A stretch of 64,000 bases of DNA from a bacterium (GTDB lineage: Bacteria > Pseudomonadota > Alphaproteobacteria > Caulobacterales > Caulobacteraceae), in NCBI GenBank assembly GCA_030824495.1, contig JAVBXP010000044.1, positions 1 to 64,000 of the forward strand, read 5' to 3'. Of the stretch, positions 50,890 to 60,612 are shown in pieces. The number at the start of each line of letters is the position of its first letter. Within the stretch, counting starts at the first letter, position 1. A program made the translations under genes and the position numbers. The notes below the pieces were generated by a model, which had not been told where the DNA came from, ran no database searches, and worked only from the letters and a program-made list of their open reading frames with translations.

Positions 50890-52515
50890 CTAGGTGCGTG
50901 TCGCCATCATGCTGCGCGCGACCGCCTCGGCGACCTTGATGCCGTCGATGGCCGCTGAGAGGATGCCGCCGGCATAGCCAGCGCCTTCGCCGGCGGGGAA
51001 CAGCTGGCGCGTGTTCAGGCTTTGGAACGCCGCGTCGCGGGTGATGCGGACGGGCGAGGAGGTTCGGGTCTCCACGCCGGTCAGCACCGCGTCGTCGGCG
51101 CTGAAGCCTGGGATCTGCCGCCCGAAGACCGGCAGCGCCTCCCTGATCGCGGTGATGGCGTATTCCGGCAGACACGAGGCCAGGTCCGTGGGCGTGACCC
51201 CCGGCCGGTAGGATGGGGCCACTGCGCCGAGGGCGGTCGAGGCGCGCGCCGCCAGGAAGTCGCCGACCCGCTGGCCTGGCGCGGCGTAGGTCTTGCCGCC
51301 GGCCTTGAAGGCCTGGGCCTCCCATTTGCGCTGCAGCTCGATGCCGGCGAGCGGATGGTCGGGATAGTCCTTGTCCGGTGTGATGCCGACCACGATCCCG
51401 GCGTTGGCGTTGCGCTCATTGCGGGAATACTGGCTCATGCCGTTGGTCACGACGCGGCCGGGTTCCGAGGCCGCAGCGACTACGGTTCCGCCTGGACACA
51501 TGCAGAAGCTGTAGACCGTCCGGCCGTTGGAGCAGTGATGCGACAGGCTGTAGGCCGCCGCGCCCAGATCCTCATGACCGGCGTTCGTGCCGAAGCGGGC
51601 ACGGTCGATCCAGGACTGCGGATGCTCGATCCGGAAGCCGATCGAGAACGGCTTGGCCTCGATATGGACGCCGCGGTCGAAGAGCATCTGGAAAGTGTCG
51701 CGGGCGCTGTGGCCGACGGCGAGCACCACGTGATCGGCTTCGATATAACCGCCATCCTGCAGGACCACGCCGCGAACCTTGCGCACGCCGTCAGGACCAA
51801 TGGCGACATCGATGTCCTCGACGCGATTCTCGAAGCGGTATTCTCCGCCCAGCGCCTCGATCTTCTCGCGCATGCTTTCGACCATCGTCACAAGCCGGAA
51901 CGTGCCGACGTGTGGATGGGCCTCGGTCAAGATCTCGGGCGGCGCGCCCGCCAGGACGAACTCGGTCAGCACCTTGCGGCCCAGATGGCGCGGATCCTTC
52001 ACCTGGCTGTAGAGTTTGCCGTCGGAGAAAGTCCCTGCCCCACCTTCGCCGAACTGGACGTTGGACTCAGGGTTCAGCACGCCTTTGCGCCACAGGCCCC
52101 AGGTGTCCTTGGTCCGTTCGCGCACGACCTTGCCGCGATCCAGGATGATCGGCCGAAAGCCCATCTCCGCCAGGATCAAGCCGACGAACAAGCCGCATGG
52201 GCCAGCCCCGATCACCACCGGGCGGCTCCCGAACTCGGCGGGGGCCTGGGCGACTGGGCGATAGGCGGTGTCCGGAGTGGGCTGGACGTTGCGGTCCCCG
52301 GCAAAGCGGGCCAGGATCTGCGCCTCGTCGCGCAGGACGACATCGACCGAATAGACCATCAGGATCGCGGCCTTGCGGCGCGCATCGTTGGCGCGGCGCG
52401 CCACGGCGAACGAGATCAGATCGTCGGCAGGCACGCCCAGGCGCTCGAGAATGGCGGCGGGCAGCGCCGCCGCCTCGTGGCCGAGGGGCAGTTTCAGTTC
52501 GGTCAGTCGCAGCAT
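50890..52515 (-). CDS. FAD-dependent dehydrogenase, COG2509-type
   Basis: A 541-residue flavoprotein. An N-terminal domain of about 85 residues (ISFAVARRANDARRKAAILMVYSVDVVL) precedes the Rossmann motif PVVIGAGPCGLFVGLILAEMGFRPIILDRG. FGEGGAGTFSDGKLYSQVKDP and SFCMCPGGTVVAAASEPGRVVTNGMSQYSRNERNANAGIVVGI are family blocks, and the end FPAGEGAGYAGGILSAAIDGIKVAEAVAR closes the FAD site. The function is uncharacterised. It is 91 bases upstream of the glycosylation operon on the same strand; I see no clear link. Confidence 0.82.
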   Translation of the reverse strand: MLRLTELKLPLGHEAAALPAAILERLGVPADDLISFAVARRANDARRKAAILMVYSVDVVLRDEAQILARFAGDRNVQPTPDTAYRPVAQAPAEFGSRPVVIGAGPCGLFVGLILAEMGFRPIILDRGKVVRERTKDTWGLWRKGVLNPESNVQFGEGGAGTFSDGKLYSQVKDPRHLGRKVLTEFVLAGAPPEILTEAHPHVGTFRLVTMVESMREKIEALGGEYRFENRVEDIDVAIGPDGVRKVRGVVLQDGGYIEADHVVLAVGHSARDTFQMLFDRGVHIEAKPFSIGFRIEHPQSWIDRARFGTNAGHEDLGAAAYSLSHHCSNGRTVYSFCMCPGGTVVAAASEPGRVVTNGMSQYSRNERNANAGIVVGITPDKDYPDHPLAGIELQRKWEAQAFKAGGKTYAAPGQRVGDFLAARASTALGAVAPSYRPGVTPTDLASCLPEYAITAIREALPVFGRQIPGFSADDAVLTGVETRTSSPVRITRDAAFQSLNTRQLFPAGEGAGYAGGILSAAIDGIKVAEAVARSMMATRT

Positions 52516-52561
52516 GGCGCCTATGTAGCCGTTAGCGGCCCTAAGGGAAGCCTAGGTCGTT

Positions 52562-53344
52562 TCAGTCCACCGCCACGGTGTAGTTGAGCGCCAGGCGGCC
52601 ACCGTCGGGATAGATCGTCTGTCCGGTCATGTAGGACGCGTCCTCGCTGGCCAGGAAGACGGCCACGCGGCCGATCTCCTCGGGCTCGCCGAAGCGCTTC
52701 AGGGGCGTCCGTTGCAGGACGCGATGGCGAGCCTCGTCGTTCTCCATCACGCCTTTCAGTATGTCGGTGACGATTGTGCCGGGGCCGATGGCGTTCACAC
52801 GGATGCCGTAGGGGGCGAGGCCCAAGGCCATGGCCTTGGTCAGCTGGTTTATGCCGCCTTTCGAGGTCACGTAGGCGATCTGGTTGGGGATCGCGAGGAC
52901 GGCGTTGATCGAGGACATATTGATGATCGAACCCTTGATCTTGGCGTCGACCATGTGCCGAGCGACGATCTGTCCGACGATAAAGGGCGCGCGAAGATTG
53001 ACCGCCAAGACGCGATCGAAGTCTTCCAACTCAGCTTCCAGAATGTCGCCGGGCGCCAGAATCCCGGCATTGCTGACCAGCACCTCGATCCGCCCCAGCA
53101 GCGCGGCGGCCCGGATGACCGCCTTGCTCGTCGCCTCGGCGTCGGCCAGGTCGCAACCGATGGCGTGAACCTTTCGTCCGGTGCGCTCCGCCAGATCCTG
53201 AGCCGCGGCGGTGACCCGCGGCTCATCAAGATCCAGCAGCACCAGATCGCAACCTTCCTTGGCGAAAGCCTCGGCGCAGCCCAAGCCAATGCCGCCCGCT
53301 GCTCCGGTGATCAGGGCGGTCCGCCCCTCCAGCCGGCCGCTCAC
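52562..53344 (-). CDS. SDR family oxidoreductase
   Basis: A 260-residue short-chain dehydrogenase. The cofactor loop is [39 protein letters not shown] (catalytic Ser region) and YVTSKGG (Tyr-x3-Lys) complete the active site, and [19 protein letters not shown] ends the fold. The substrate is unknown; the family includes sugar and hydroxyacyl dehydrogenases. The GTG start overlaps the glyoxalase TGA (GTGA), so the two genes are coupled. Confidence 0.9.
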   Translation of the reverse strand: MSGRLEGRTALITGAAGGIGLGCAEAFAKEGCDLVLLDLDEPRVTAAAQDLAERTGRKVHAIGCDLADAEATSKAVIRAAALLGRIEVLVSNAGILAPGDILEAELEDFDRVLAVNLRAPFIVGQIVARHMVDAKIKGSIINMSSINAVLAIPNQIAYVTSKGGINQLTKAMALGLAPYGIRVNAIGPGTIVTDILKGVMENDEARHRVLQRTPLKRFGEPEEIGRVAVFLASEDASYMTGQTIYPDGGRLALNYTVAVD

Positions 53345-53781
53345 CAGGCACCCGTATTGGGCATCGACGCCCAAGGCTCGGCCGGCTCCTTCCGCTCGCC
53401 CGCCTGAAGCAGTTCGATGGAAATGCCGTCCGGCGAGCGGACGAAGGCCATGTGCCCGTCACGCGGGGGCCGATTGATGGTCACGCCGCCATCGGCCAAC
53501 CGTTGGCAAACCGCATAGATGTCGTCCACGGCATAGGCCAGGTGCCCGAAATTGCGGCCGCCCGAATAGTCTTCCGGGTCCCAGTTGTAGGTCAGCTCGA
53601 CCATCGGGGCCTTGTTCTGCCGGGCGGCGTCTTCGTCTCCGGGAGCGCAAAGGAAGACCAGGGTAAATCGACCCCCTGAACTCTCGCTGCGGGACACTTC
53701 GACCAACCCAAGCTTGCTGCAATAGAAGTCCAGCGAGGCGTCAAGGTCGGCGACCCGAACCATGGTGTGCAGGTATCTCAA
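53341..53781 (-). CDS. gloA: Glyoxalase I (lactoylglutathione lyase)
   Basis: A 146-residue VOC protein. The four metal ligands of the family are all visible: His in RYLHTMVRV, Glu in [10 protein letters not shown], His in NFGHLAYAV and Glu in [30 protein letters not shown] is the first babb unit. It converts the hemithioacetal of methylglyoxal and glutathione to lactoylglutathione. It is upstream of and coupled to the SDR gene. The C-terminal tail ([15 protein letters not shown]) is typical. Confidence 0.93.
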   Translation of the reverse strand: MRYLHTMVRVADLDASLDFYCSKLGLVEVSRSESSGGRFTLVFLCAPGDEDAARQNKAPMVELTYNWDPEDYSGGRNFGHLAYAVDDIYAVCQRLADGGVTINRPPRDGHMAFVRSPDGISIELLQAGERKEPAEPWASMPNTGAW

Positions 53782-54028
53782 GGCGGAAAACTTCCTCTGA
53801 GGCTGTCAATTCTTGGCGGCGTCTTGGCGTTAAAGACCAAGCAAGGCTGTGCTGCAATCCTGCGGCGCCCGGGGCACATTATCCGCGCTTTGCGCAACCT
53901 GTCCGCGATTTCATTTGCAGTCGCAGAACGCTGGCATCACAAGGCGCTACAACCCAATTAGCGGGCCGGGGCGTACGATTGCGATTCAATGCAGTCGCGA
54001 CCCCAATGCTGCGCGAGGAAACGGCAGG

Positions 54029-55099
54029 ATGCGGCTCAAACCACAGTACCTTTTCGTCGTCATCCTGGTCGGCGTGCTCGCCGTCGCCTTTGCGATCGGC
54101 ACGATGGCCAACCGCGGCAAGTCGGGCTCGGCCGAAGCCAAGACCACCCAATCAGGCAAAATTGAGCTGCCGACCGTCCAGGCGGTTCTAACGCCCGAAG
54201 TGGCGCGGGAATATGACGTCGTGATCCGTGGCCGTACCGAAGCGGCGCGCAGCGTCATCACCCGCGCCGAGTCAGCCGGCGTGGTGGCCGCGACACCGGC
54301 CGTCGAGGGCTCGCTGGTGCGCAAGGGTGCTGTCCTCTGCCGCCTGAACATCGATGCACGCCAAGCCCTGCTGGACCAAGCCCGCGCTAACCTTCGCTCC
54401 AAGCAGCTCCAGCACAAGGCCTCGGCTGACCTCGCCGCCAAGGGCTTCCGCTCGCCGACCCAGCTGCTGCAGGACCAAGCCAACCTGGATTCCGCCTCGG
54501 CCCTCGTGCGGCAGGCCGAGGTGGGCGTCGAGCAGATGAACATCCGCGCGCCGTTCGACGGCGTGTTCGACAATCGCGAGGCCGAAATCGGGACCTATCT
54601 GGCGCCCGGCCAGCCCTGCGGCACGATGATCGAACTGAACCCTCTGTTGATCGTCGGCGACCTGCCGGAGACGGAAGCCTCGAAGATCCGGGTCGGCGCG
54701 AGCGCCAACGCCCAGTTGGTCTCGGGCGAAACGCTGAGCGGCCGAGTGCGCTACGCCGCGCGCGAAGCCGATCCCCAAACCCGCACCTACCGGGTGGAGA
54801 TCACCGCGCCCAACCCGCAACTGACCCGTTCGGGGCTTTCGGCGACGATCCATATCGCCTCGGGCGTCGGGCCTGCCCATCTGGTGCCGCTGTCCTCGCT
54901 GGTGCTTGACGCGAGCGGCGTTCAGGGCGTGCGGTATGTGCTGCCCGACGACAAGGTCGCCTTCGCCAAGGTCAATGTGATCCAGGAAACGCCGCAGGGC
55001 ATCTGGGTGACCGGCCTGAAGGGACCCACCCGCGTGATCACCGTCGGCCAATCGTACGTGGCCGAGGGTCAAAAGGTTCGAGTGGCCGCGGCGCGCTAG
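54029..55099 (+). CDS. RND efflux periplasmic adaptor
   Basis: A 356-residue membrane fusion protein with an N-terminal anchor (LFVVILVGVLAVAFAIGTM). The lipoyl-like halves flank a helical hairpin (NIDARQALLDQARANLRSKQLQHKASADLAAKGFRSPTQLLQDQANLDSASALVRQAEVGVEQMNIRAPFDGVF), followed by beta-barrel and proximal domains. It links the RND permease 31 bases downstream to an outer-membrane duct, perhaps the TolC protein at 20644. Start at MRLKPQYLF (54029); the 60 upstream codons are in a non-coding leader. Confidence 0.92.
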   Translation: MRLKPQYLFVVILVGVLAVAFAIGTMANRGKSGSAEAKTTQSGKIELPTVQAVLTPEVAREYDVVIRGRTEAARSVITRAESAGVVAATPAVEGSLVRKGAVLCRLNIDARQALLDQARANLRSKQLQHKASADLAAKGFRSPTQLLQDQANLDSASALVRQAEVGVEQMNIRAPFDGVFDNREAEIGTYLAPGQPCGTMIELNPLLIVGDLPETEASKIRVGASANAQLVSGETLSGRVRYAAREADPQTRTYRVEITAPNPQLTRSGLSATIHIASGVGPAHLVPLSSLVLDASGVQGVRYVLPDDKVAFAKVNVIQETPQGIWVTGLKGPTRVITVGQSYVAEGQKVRVAAAR

Positions 55100-55130
55100 G
55101 CGCGCCCGCCGCTCTTCAGGAGACAAGCCT

Positions 55131-58100
55131 ATGATCGGACCTCTGATCGACGGCGCGATCAAACGGCGGAAGGTGGTGCTGGCCGTCACCTTGATCGCCA
55201 GCCTGTTCGGACTATTCGCCTATCTCGCGATGCCGCGGGAATCCGACCCGAACATCGACTTCCCGTTCATCGCCGTGGTCGTCCCCTACCCTGGGGTCAG
55301 CCCCGAGGACGCCGAGCGCCTGCTTGTGCGCCCGCTGGAGACCGAGCTCCAGACGATTGAGGGCATCAAGGAAATGAACGCCGTCGCCCGCCAGGGCATG
55401 GCGGTCGTGAACCTCGAGTTCGAAGCCGACTTCGACAAGGACAAGGCCCTGGCCGAAGTGCGCGCCAAGGTCGATCTGGCGCGTGGCGAATTCCCGCCCG
55501 ACGCCGAAGAACCGATCATCGAGGAAGCCAACGCCTCGGGCGAGCCGATCATCGGAATCGTGCTGTCGGGCGCCGCGCCCGAACGCACCCTGTTCCAAGT
55601 CGCCCGCAGTCTGCAGGACCGTCTGGAAAGCGCGCCCGGCGTGCTGGAGGTCTATCTGAACGGTGGCCGAGAGGAAGTCCTTGAGGTCACCATCGACCCG
55701 GTGCGTATGGAGGCGGCCAACGTCAGCCCTGGCGAACTGGCCCAGGTGATCGGTCGCAACAATCAGCTGGTCCCCGCCGGCAACCTGGAATCCGGAACCG
55801 GCAAGTTCGCGGTGAAGGTGCCCGGCGTGGTCAACTCGCCGGCCGACATCCTGGCCCTGCCGATCAAGAAGAACGGCGACCGACTGATCACCGTCGGCGA
55901 CATCGGCGACGTTCGTCGGACCTTCAAGGAAGCGACCTACATCACCCGCTTCAACGGCCAGCCGGCCTTCTCGGTCGATGTCGCGAAACGGTCGGGCGCC
56001 AACATCCTTGATACGGTGAAGGAGGTCCGCAAGGTCGTCACCGAAGAGCAGAAGCGTTGGCCCGAAACGGTCAAGGTCTCCTACATCTTCGACCAGAGCG
56101 ACTTCATCGGCCGCACCCTGGTGGTGCTGGAAAGCGGCCTGTTGATCGCCACCATCCTGGTCATGCTGATCATCGTCGCCACCCTGGGCATCCGCCAGGG
56201 CCTGATGGTCGGGGCGGCCATCCCTGCCTGCTTCATGCTGGCCTTTCTGATGCTGAACGCCATGGGCGTGACGCTGAACCAGATGGTGATGTTCGGCCTG
56301 GTGCTGGCCGTCGGCATCCTGGTCGACGGCGGCATCGTCGTGGTCGAATACGCCGACCGGAAGATGGCCGAGGGCATGCCCAAGGAGGAGGCCTTCGCCG
56401 CCGCCGGCAAGCGGATGTTCTGGCCGGTGCTGAACGGCACACTGACGACGCTCTGCGCCTTCCTGCCGTTCCTCTTCTGGAATTCGATCCCCGGCAAGTT
56501 CATGAGCTTCTTGCCCATGACCCTGTTCTACGTGCTGGGCGCCTCGATCTTCATCGCCTTGATCTTTACACCGGCGCTGGGCTCGATCTTCGGACGCAAG
56601 GCGGCCGTGGACGCCGAACACCTGGCCCAGATCGAAAAGTCGGAACGCGGCGATCCACGCGAGATGACCGGCTTCATGGGCTGGTATGCGCGCACCATCG
56701 ACGTGCTCGGCCGCCATCCTGGCCGCACGCTGCTGGCGACCCTGGCGGTCATCGTACTCGTGGTCTGGGCGTTCATCCTGGAGAAGAAACCCACCGAGTT
56801 CTTCCTCCAGCAGGACCCGGAATATGTGAACGTCTATGTGAAGGCCCGCGGGAACCTGTCCCCCGAGGGCCAGGACATCCTCGTCCGGCAGGTCGAGGAG
56901 CGCCTCAAAGGCGTCAAGGGCGTCAATTCGATCTACACCCGCACCGGCACCACCAGCCCTGGCGGCGGCCCCAACCAGGCGCCGAACGATACGGTCGGGC
57001 GCCTGAGCCTGGACTTCGTCGACTATGAGCAACGCCAAGAGCTGGGGCTCATCGGCAAGGACATCGCCAACGAGATCCGCAAACGGGTGACCAATATCCC
57101 GGGCATCGAGGTCGAGGTGCGCGAGCCGCAAGGCGGGCCGCCGACCGGCAAGGACGTCCAGGTCGAGCTCCGCAGCCAGGACCCAGTCGCTCTCAACAAG
57201 GCCGCCGACATCGTGAAGGCCAAGTTCGCCAGCGACCGCCAGCTCTATGAGTTGGAGGACAACCGCACCTCGCCCGGTATCGAGTGGAACCTCACCGTCG
57301 ACCGTGAGGCCGCCGGCCGCTACGGCGTCGACGTGCTGAGCGTCGGCCAAGCCATTCAGTTTGTCACCGGCGGGGTCCTGGTCGGCCGCTTCCGCCCCGA
57401 CGACGCCGACGACGAGCTCGATATCCGTGTGCGCTTCCCGCCCGAGCACCGCAATGTCGCGGCCTTTGACTCCTTGAAGATCGCCACCCAACTCGGCCCC
57501 GTGCCCGCCAGCTACTTCATCAAGCAGGTGCCGGCCCAGCAGGTGACCTCGATCCAACGGCGCGACGGCCAGCGGCTGGTGGTCATCCAGGCCAACACCA
57601 TCGAAGGCGTCGCCGCCAACCAGAAGATCGCCGAACTGCGTCCCTGGCTGGAGAAGGCCGACATCGACCCCGCCGTGCGCTGGAAGTTCACCGGGGCCGA
57701 CGAGGAGGGCCGCGAGGCCGCGACCTTCTTCGTGACCGCCATGGCCGTGTCGCTGTTCCTGATGGCGGTGATCCTGCTTTGGCAGTTCAACTCGTACTAC
57801 GGCGTGCTGGTCACCCTTTCGGCCGTGGCGCTGTCCACGGTGGGGGTCCTGCTCGGCGTGGTGGTGAACCTGGCCCACACCTTCGACTACATCTCGGTGA
57901 TCATGCTGGGCACCGGCGTGGTCGCCCTGGCCGGAGTGGTGGTCGGGCACAACATCGTGCTGGTCGACACCTTCTACCAGCTAAGGCGGGCTGGCTTCCC
58001 GGCCGACGAGGCCGCGGTGCGGGCCGCGACCCAGCGGTTCCGGCCGGTCATGCTGACCACACTCGTGACCGTCGTCGGCCTGCTGCCGCTGATGTTCCAG

Positions 58101-58373
58101 GTCCACCCGAATTTCCATGGCTTCCATGTGGAGTACAAGGCGCCCGGGTCGGAATGGTGGGTGCAGTTGTCGGCCGCCGTGGTGTGGGGGCTGTCTTTCG
58201 CCACCCTGCTGACCCTGATCCTGACGCCGGTGCTGTTGGCCGCGCCCAAGGTCGCCGCCCGGCGGTTCGACTGGCTGTGGGGTCGCACCGGCGCCCGCTG
58301 GTTCCCACAGCGTCAGAAGACGCGGCAAGACCCTCTGGCGACAGGCGATGACCTACCCAAGGCGGCCGAGTAG
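55131..58373 (+). CDS. RND efflux permease with atypical proton-relay residues
   Basis: A 1080-residue inner-membrane antiporter: helix near residue 20, large periplasmic loop, helices 2-6, second loop, helices 8-12, the usual RND plan. In helix 4 the motif is VGILVDGGIVVVEYADRK, so only one Asp stands where AcrB-type pumps have two (VDD). In helix 10 the motif is GVVVGHNIVLVDTF, with His where AcrB has the relay Lys. The proton path may therefore differ, or this is a separate RND subfamily. The substrate is unknown. It forms an operon with the adaptor upstream. Confidence 0.93.
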   Translation: MIGPLIDGAIKRRKVVLAVTLIASLFGLFAYLAMPRESDPNIDFPFIAVVVPYPGVSPEDAERLLVRPLETELQTIEGIKEMNAVARQGMAVVNLEFEADFDKDKALAEVRAKVDLARGEFPPDAEEPIIEEANASGEPIIGIVLSGAAPERTLFQVARSLQDRLESAPGVLEVYLNGGREEVLEVTIDPVRMEAANVSPGELAQVIGRNNQLVPAGNLESGTGKFAVKVPGVVNSPADILALPIKKNGDRLITVGDIGDVRRTFKEATYITRFNGQPAFSVDVAKRSGANILDTVKEVRKVVTEEQKRWPETVKVSYIFDQSDFIGRTLVVLESGLLIATILVMLIIVATLGIRQGLMVGAAIPACFMLAFLMLNAMGVTLNQMVMFGLVLAVGILVDGGIVVVEYADRKMAEGMPKEEAFAAAGKRMFWPVLNGTLTTLCAFLPFLFWNSIPGKFMSFLPMTLFYVLGASIFIALIFTPALGSIFGRKAAVDAEHLAQIEKSERGDPREMTGFMGWYARTIDVLGRHPGRTLLATLAVIVLVVWAFILEKKPTEFFLQQDPEYVNVYVKARGNLSPEGQDILVRQVEERLKGVKGVNSIYTRTGTTSPGGGPNQAPNDTVGRLSLDFVDYEQRQELGLIGKDIANEIRKRVTNIPGIEVEVREPQGGPPTGKDVQVELRSQDPVALNKAADIVKAKFASDRQLYELEDNRTSPGIEWNLTVDREAAGRYGVDVLSVGQAIQFVTGGVLVGRFRPDDADDELDIRVRFPPEHRNVAAFDSLKIATQLGPVPASYFIKQVPAQQVTSIQRRDGQRLVVIQANTIEGVAANQKIAELRPWLEKADIDPAVRWKFTGADEEGREAATFFVTAMAVSLFLMAVILLWQFNSYYGVLVTLSAVALSTVGVLLGVVVNLAHTFDYISVIMLGTGVVALAGVVVGHNIVLVDTFYQLRRAGFPADEAAVRAATQRFRPVMLTTLVTVVGLLPLMFQVHPNFHGFHVEYKAPGSEWWVQLSAAVVWGLSFATLLTLILTPVLLAAPKVAARRFDWLWGRTGARWFPQRQKTRQDPLATGDDLPKAAE

Positions 58374-58393
58374 AACGCCGCGCCGACGGTCGG

Positions 58394-58690
58394 TCAGGCT
58401 CCCCGCTTCAGGAGCCGTCGGCGGTTGGCGCGGACCTTCCTCCGGTAGAGAGCGATCGCCTTGGAAGGGCCGACGTGGGCGGCCGCGCCGGTCATGGCGC
58501 CGAACGCCAATTGGCTCTGCACCTCCATCGCGGCCTGGATCTTTTCCGAGACCATCAACTGAGCCTCAGTCGCGGCCCCTGCTCCGCCGCCGGCCATCTT
58601 CATCATTCGCAGAGCGACCACGGTGTTGGCCTCTGTCCCCAGCCGCAGAGCGTTGAGCGACAGTCTTAGCCACGGATTTGCAGCGGTCAT
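58394..58690 (-). CDS. Small conserved-looking helical protein of unknown function
   Basis: A 98-residue protein: NPWLRLSLNALRLGTEANTVVALRMMKMAGGGAGAATEAQLMVSEKIQAAMEVQSQLAFGAMTGA, then a basic tail ALYRRKVRANRRRLLKRG. It looks like an amphipathic helix pair, somewhat phasin-like, with a nucleic-acid- or membrane-binding tail. No family is named. It is convergent with the RND gene. Confidence 0.65.
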   Translation of the reverse strand: MTAANPWLRLSLNALRLGTEANTVVALRMMKMAGGGAGAATEAQLMVSEKIQAAMEVQSQLAFGAMTGAAAHVGPSKAIALYRRKVRANRRRLLKRGA

Positions 58691-58763
58691 GGATGGATCC
58701 CCAGAGGAGCCGGGCAGGCTCCACGCGGATTAACCCCGCCGCGAGGTTTCCGTTGCCACGACT

Positions 58764-60605
58764 TCAAGCCTCGCGGGTCTGGCGACGCCAGAGGGCCGCG
58801 TACTCGCCGCCCTTTTCCAACAGTTCGGCGTGGCGGCCGCGCTCGACGATGCGACCACGCCTGAGCACCAGGATCAGGTCGGCGTCGACGATGGTCGACA
58901 GTCGGTGGGCGATGACCATGGTGGTCCGCCCCGCCCTCACCTTGCGCAGGGTCGCCTGGATGGCTTCTTCGGTGGGACCGTCCAGGGCGCTGGTCGCCTC
59001 GTCCAGCACCAGCACCCGAGGATCGGCCAGGAGAGCCCGGGCGATGCCGACGCGCTGGCGTTCGCCGCCCGACAGCTTCAGGCCGCGCTCGCCCACCAGG
59101 GTGGACATCCCGTCCGGCAGGCCGTCGATGAAGGGGCCGAGTTCGGCGGCGGCCGCGGCCGCCCGCACGTCCTGCGCCGAGGCGTCAGGCCGGGCAAAGG
59201 CGATGTTGGCGAAGATCGTGTCGTTGAACAGCGCCACGTCCTGCGGCACGAGAGCGACGGCCCGCCGCAACGCCGCCTGCTTGATCTGGCGCAAGTCGAC
59301 GCCGTCCAGGGTGATGCGCCCGCTCTGCGGATCGATCAGCCGCAGCGCCAGGCGGATCGCGGTGGTCTTGCCCGCCCCCGACGGTCCGACCAGGGCCACG
59401 GTCTCACCCGGCGCGGCGCGGAAGCTGACGTCCATCAGGCCGGCCGAGCGAGCGTCGTGGCGGAACTCGACATCCTCAAAGACGATCTCGGCGCCACGGC
59501 CGGTGGCGGGCGGCAGATCCTGGGCGCCGGGCGCATCGACGATGTCGGGCTTGCGGGCCTTGAGTTCGACCATCTGCTCCATGTCGATGAAGGCCTGGCG
59601 GATTTCGCGATAGTTGAAGCCCAGCATGTTGAGCGGCCCATAGATGCCGATCAGCAGCAGGACCGCCATGGTGACGTCGCCGATCTGCATGCGGCCGGCC
59701 ATCACCTCGTGCCCCGCCATGACGGTCATCAGGGCCAGACCGACGTTGAGCACGACCGACTGGATGCCGTTCAGCATCGAGAGCGAGGTGTTGGCCTTCA
59801 CGCTCGCCTGGACATAGTCGGACATGGCGCCTTCGTAGCGGGCCACGGTCCGATCCTCAGACCCAAAGGTCTTCACGGTCTCGTAGTTCAGCAAGGCGTC
59901 GACCGAGAGGCCAGCGGTGCGGCTGTCGGCTTCGTTCAGCTCGCGGCGGTGCGCGAGACGCCAGTCGGTGATCTTGAAGGTCAGCACCGTGTAGAGGACG
60001 ATGGTGACGAAGGCGGTGAGCGCGAACCGCCAATCCAGCCGCGTCGCCATGACAATCATGGCCAAGACCAGTTCGATCGCCGTCGGGCCAAGGTTGAACA
60101 CTACGCTTCGCATCAGGAAGTCGGTGGAACGCGCGCCCCGGTCGATGACCCGCGCCATCGCCCCGGTCTGCTTGCTCTGGTGGAAGTCGAGGCTGAGCGC
60201 CAAGGCGTGCGCAAAGGTCTCGGTTGCGGCCTTGGCCATGGTCGATTGCGAGACCACGGTGAAGATCACGTCCCGTAGATAGGGCGCGCAGGCCGCGACC
60301 AGCCGCAGGCCGGCAAAGGCGATGGCCAGAATCAGGAAGTCCGTCCCGACGACCACCGCCTGACCCGAACCGGGCGCAAGCTTGTTGATCGCATCGCCCA
60401 GGGCCACAGGGGCCGCTACTCCGGCGAGCTTTCCGAGGAACACCAGGGCCAGCGAGGCCCCGATCCTCCATTTCAGGCCTGGAGCGCCCGAACGCATGAC
60501 CAGGCTTCCGAGGTCCGCCATCGAGCGCCAGAAGTCGAACTTTACCGAGGCCGGCGCGATCATGTCCGGCGTCGACAGGCGCCGGCCGGGATGGACGAAG
60601 GTCAA
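58764..60605 (-). CDS. ABC exporter, Atm1/HMT1-like
   Basis: A 613-residue half-transporter: six membrane helices, then an ATPase domain with ALVGPSGAGKTTAIRLALRL (Walker A), LSGGERQRVGIARALL (signature), VLVLDEATSALD (Walker B) and the H-loop VIAHRLST. The core segment NYETVKTFGSEDRTVARYEGAMSDY is typical of the Atm1/ABCB7 group that exports glutathione-linked species. The ORF opens with TTG eight bases after the lipoprotein stop, suggesting an operon; an ATG at 60563 is the alternative start. Confidence 0.88.
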   Translation of the reverse strand: MTFVHPGRRLSTPDMIAPASVKFDFWRSMADLGSLVMRSGAPGLKWRIGASLALVFLGKLAGVAAPVALGDAINKLAPGSGQAVVVGTDFLILAIAFAGLRLVAACAPYLRDVIFTVVSQSTMAKAATETFAHALALSLDFHQSKQTGAMARVIDRGARSTDFLMRSVVFNLGPTAIELVLAMIVMATRLDWRFALTAFVTIVLYTVLTFKITDWRLAHRRELNEADSRTAGLSVDALLNYETVKTFGSEDRTVARYEGAMSDYVQASVKANTSLSMLNGIQSVVLNVGLALMTVMAGHEVMAGRMQIGDVTMAVLLLIGIYGPLNMLGFNYREIRQAFIDMEQMVELKARKPDIVDAPGAQDLPPATGRGAEIVFEDVEFRHDARSAGLMDVSFRAAPGETVALVGPSGAGKTTAIRLALRLIDPQSGRITLDGVDLRQIKQAALRRAVALVPQDVALFNDTIFANIAFARPDASAQDVRAAAAAAELGPFIDGLPDGMSTLVGERGLKLSGGERQRVGIARALLADPRVLVLDEATSALDGPTEEAIQATLRKVRAGRTTMVIAHRLSTIVDADLILVLRRGRIVERGRHAELLEKGGEYAALWRRQTREA

Positions 60606-60612
60606 ATCGTAC

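Noticed and set aside
55212-57950. 912-codon ORF antisense to the RND permease
   Set aside because: High GC leaves long open frames on the opposite strand; the RND reading frame has full family motifs and the antisense product is low complexity.
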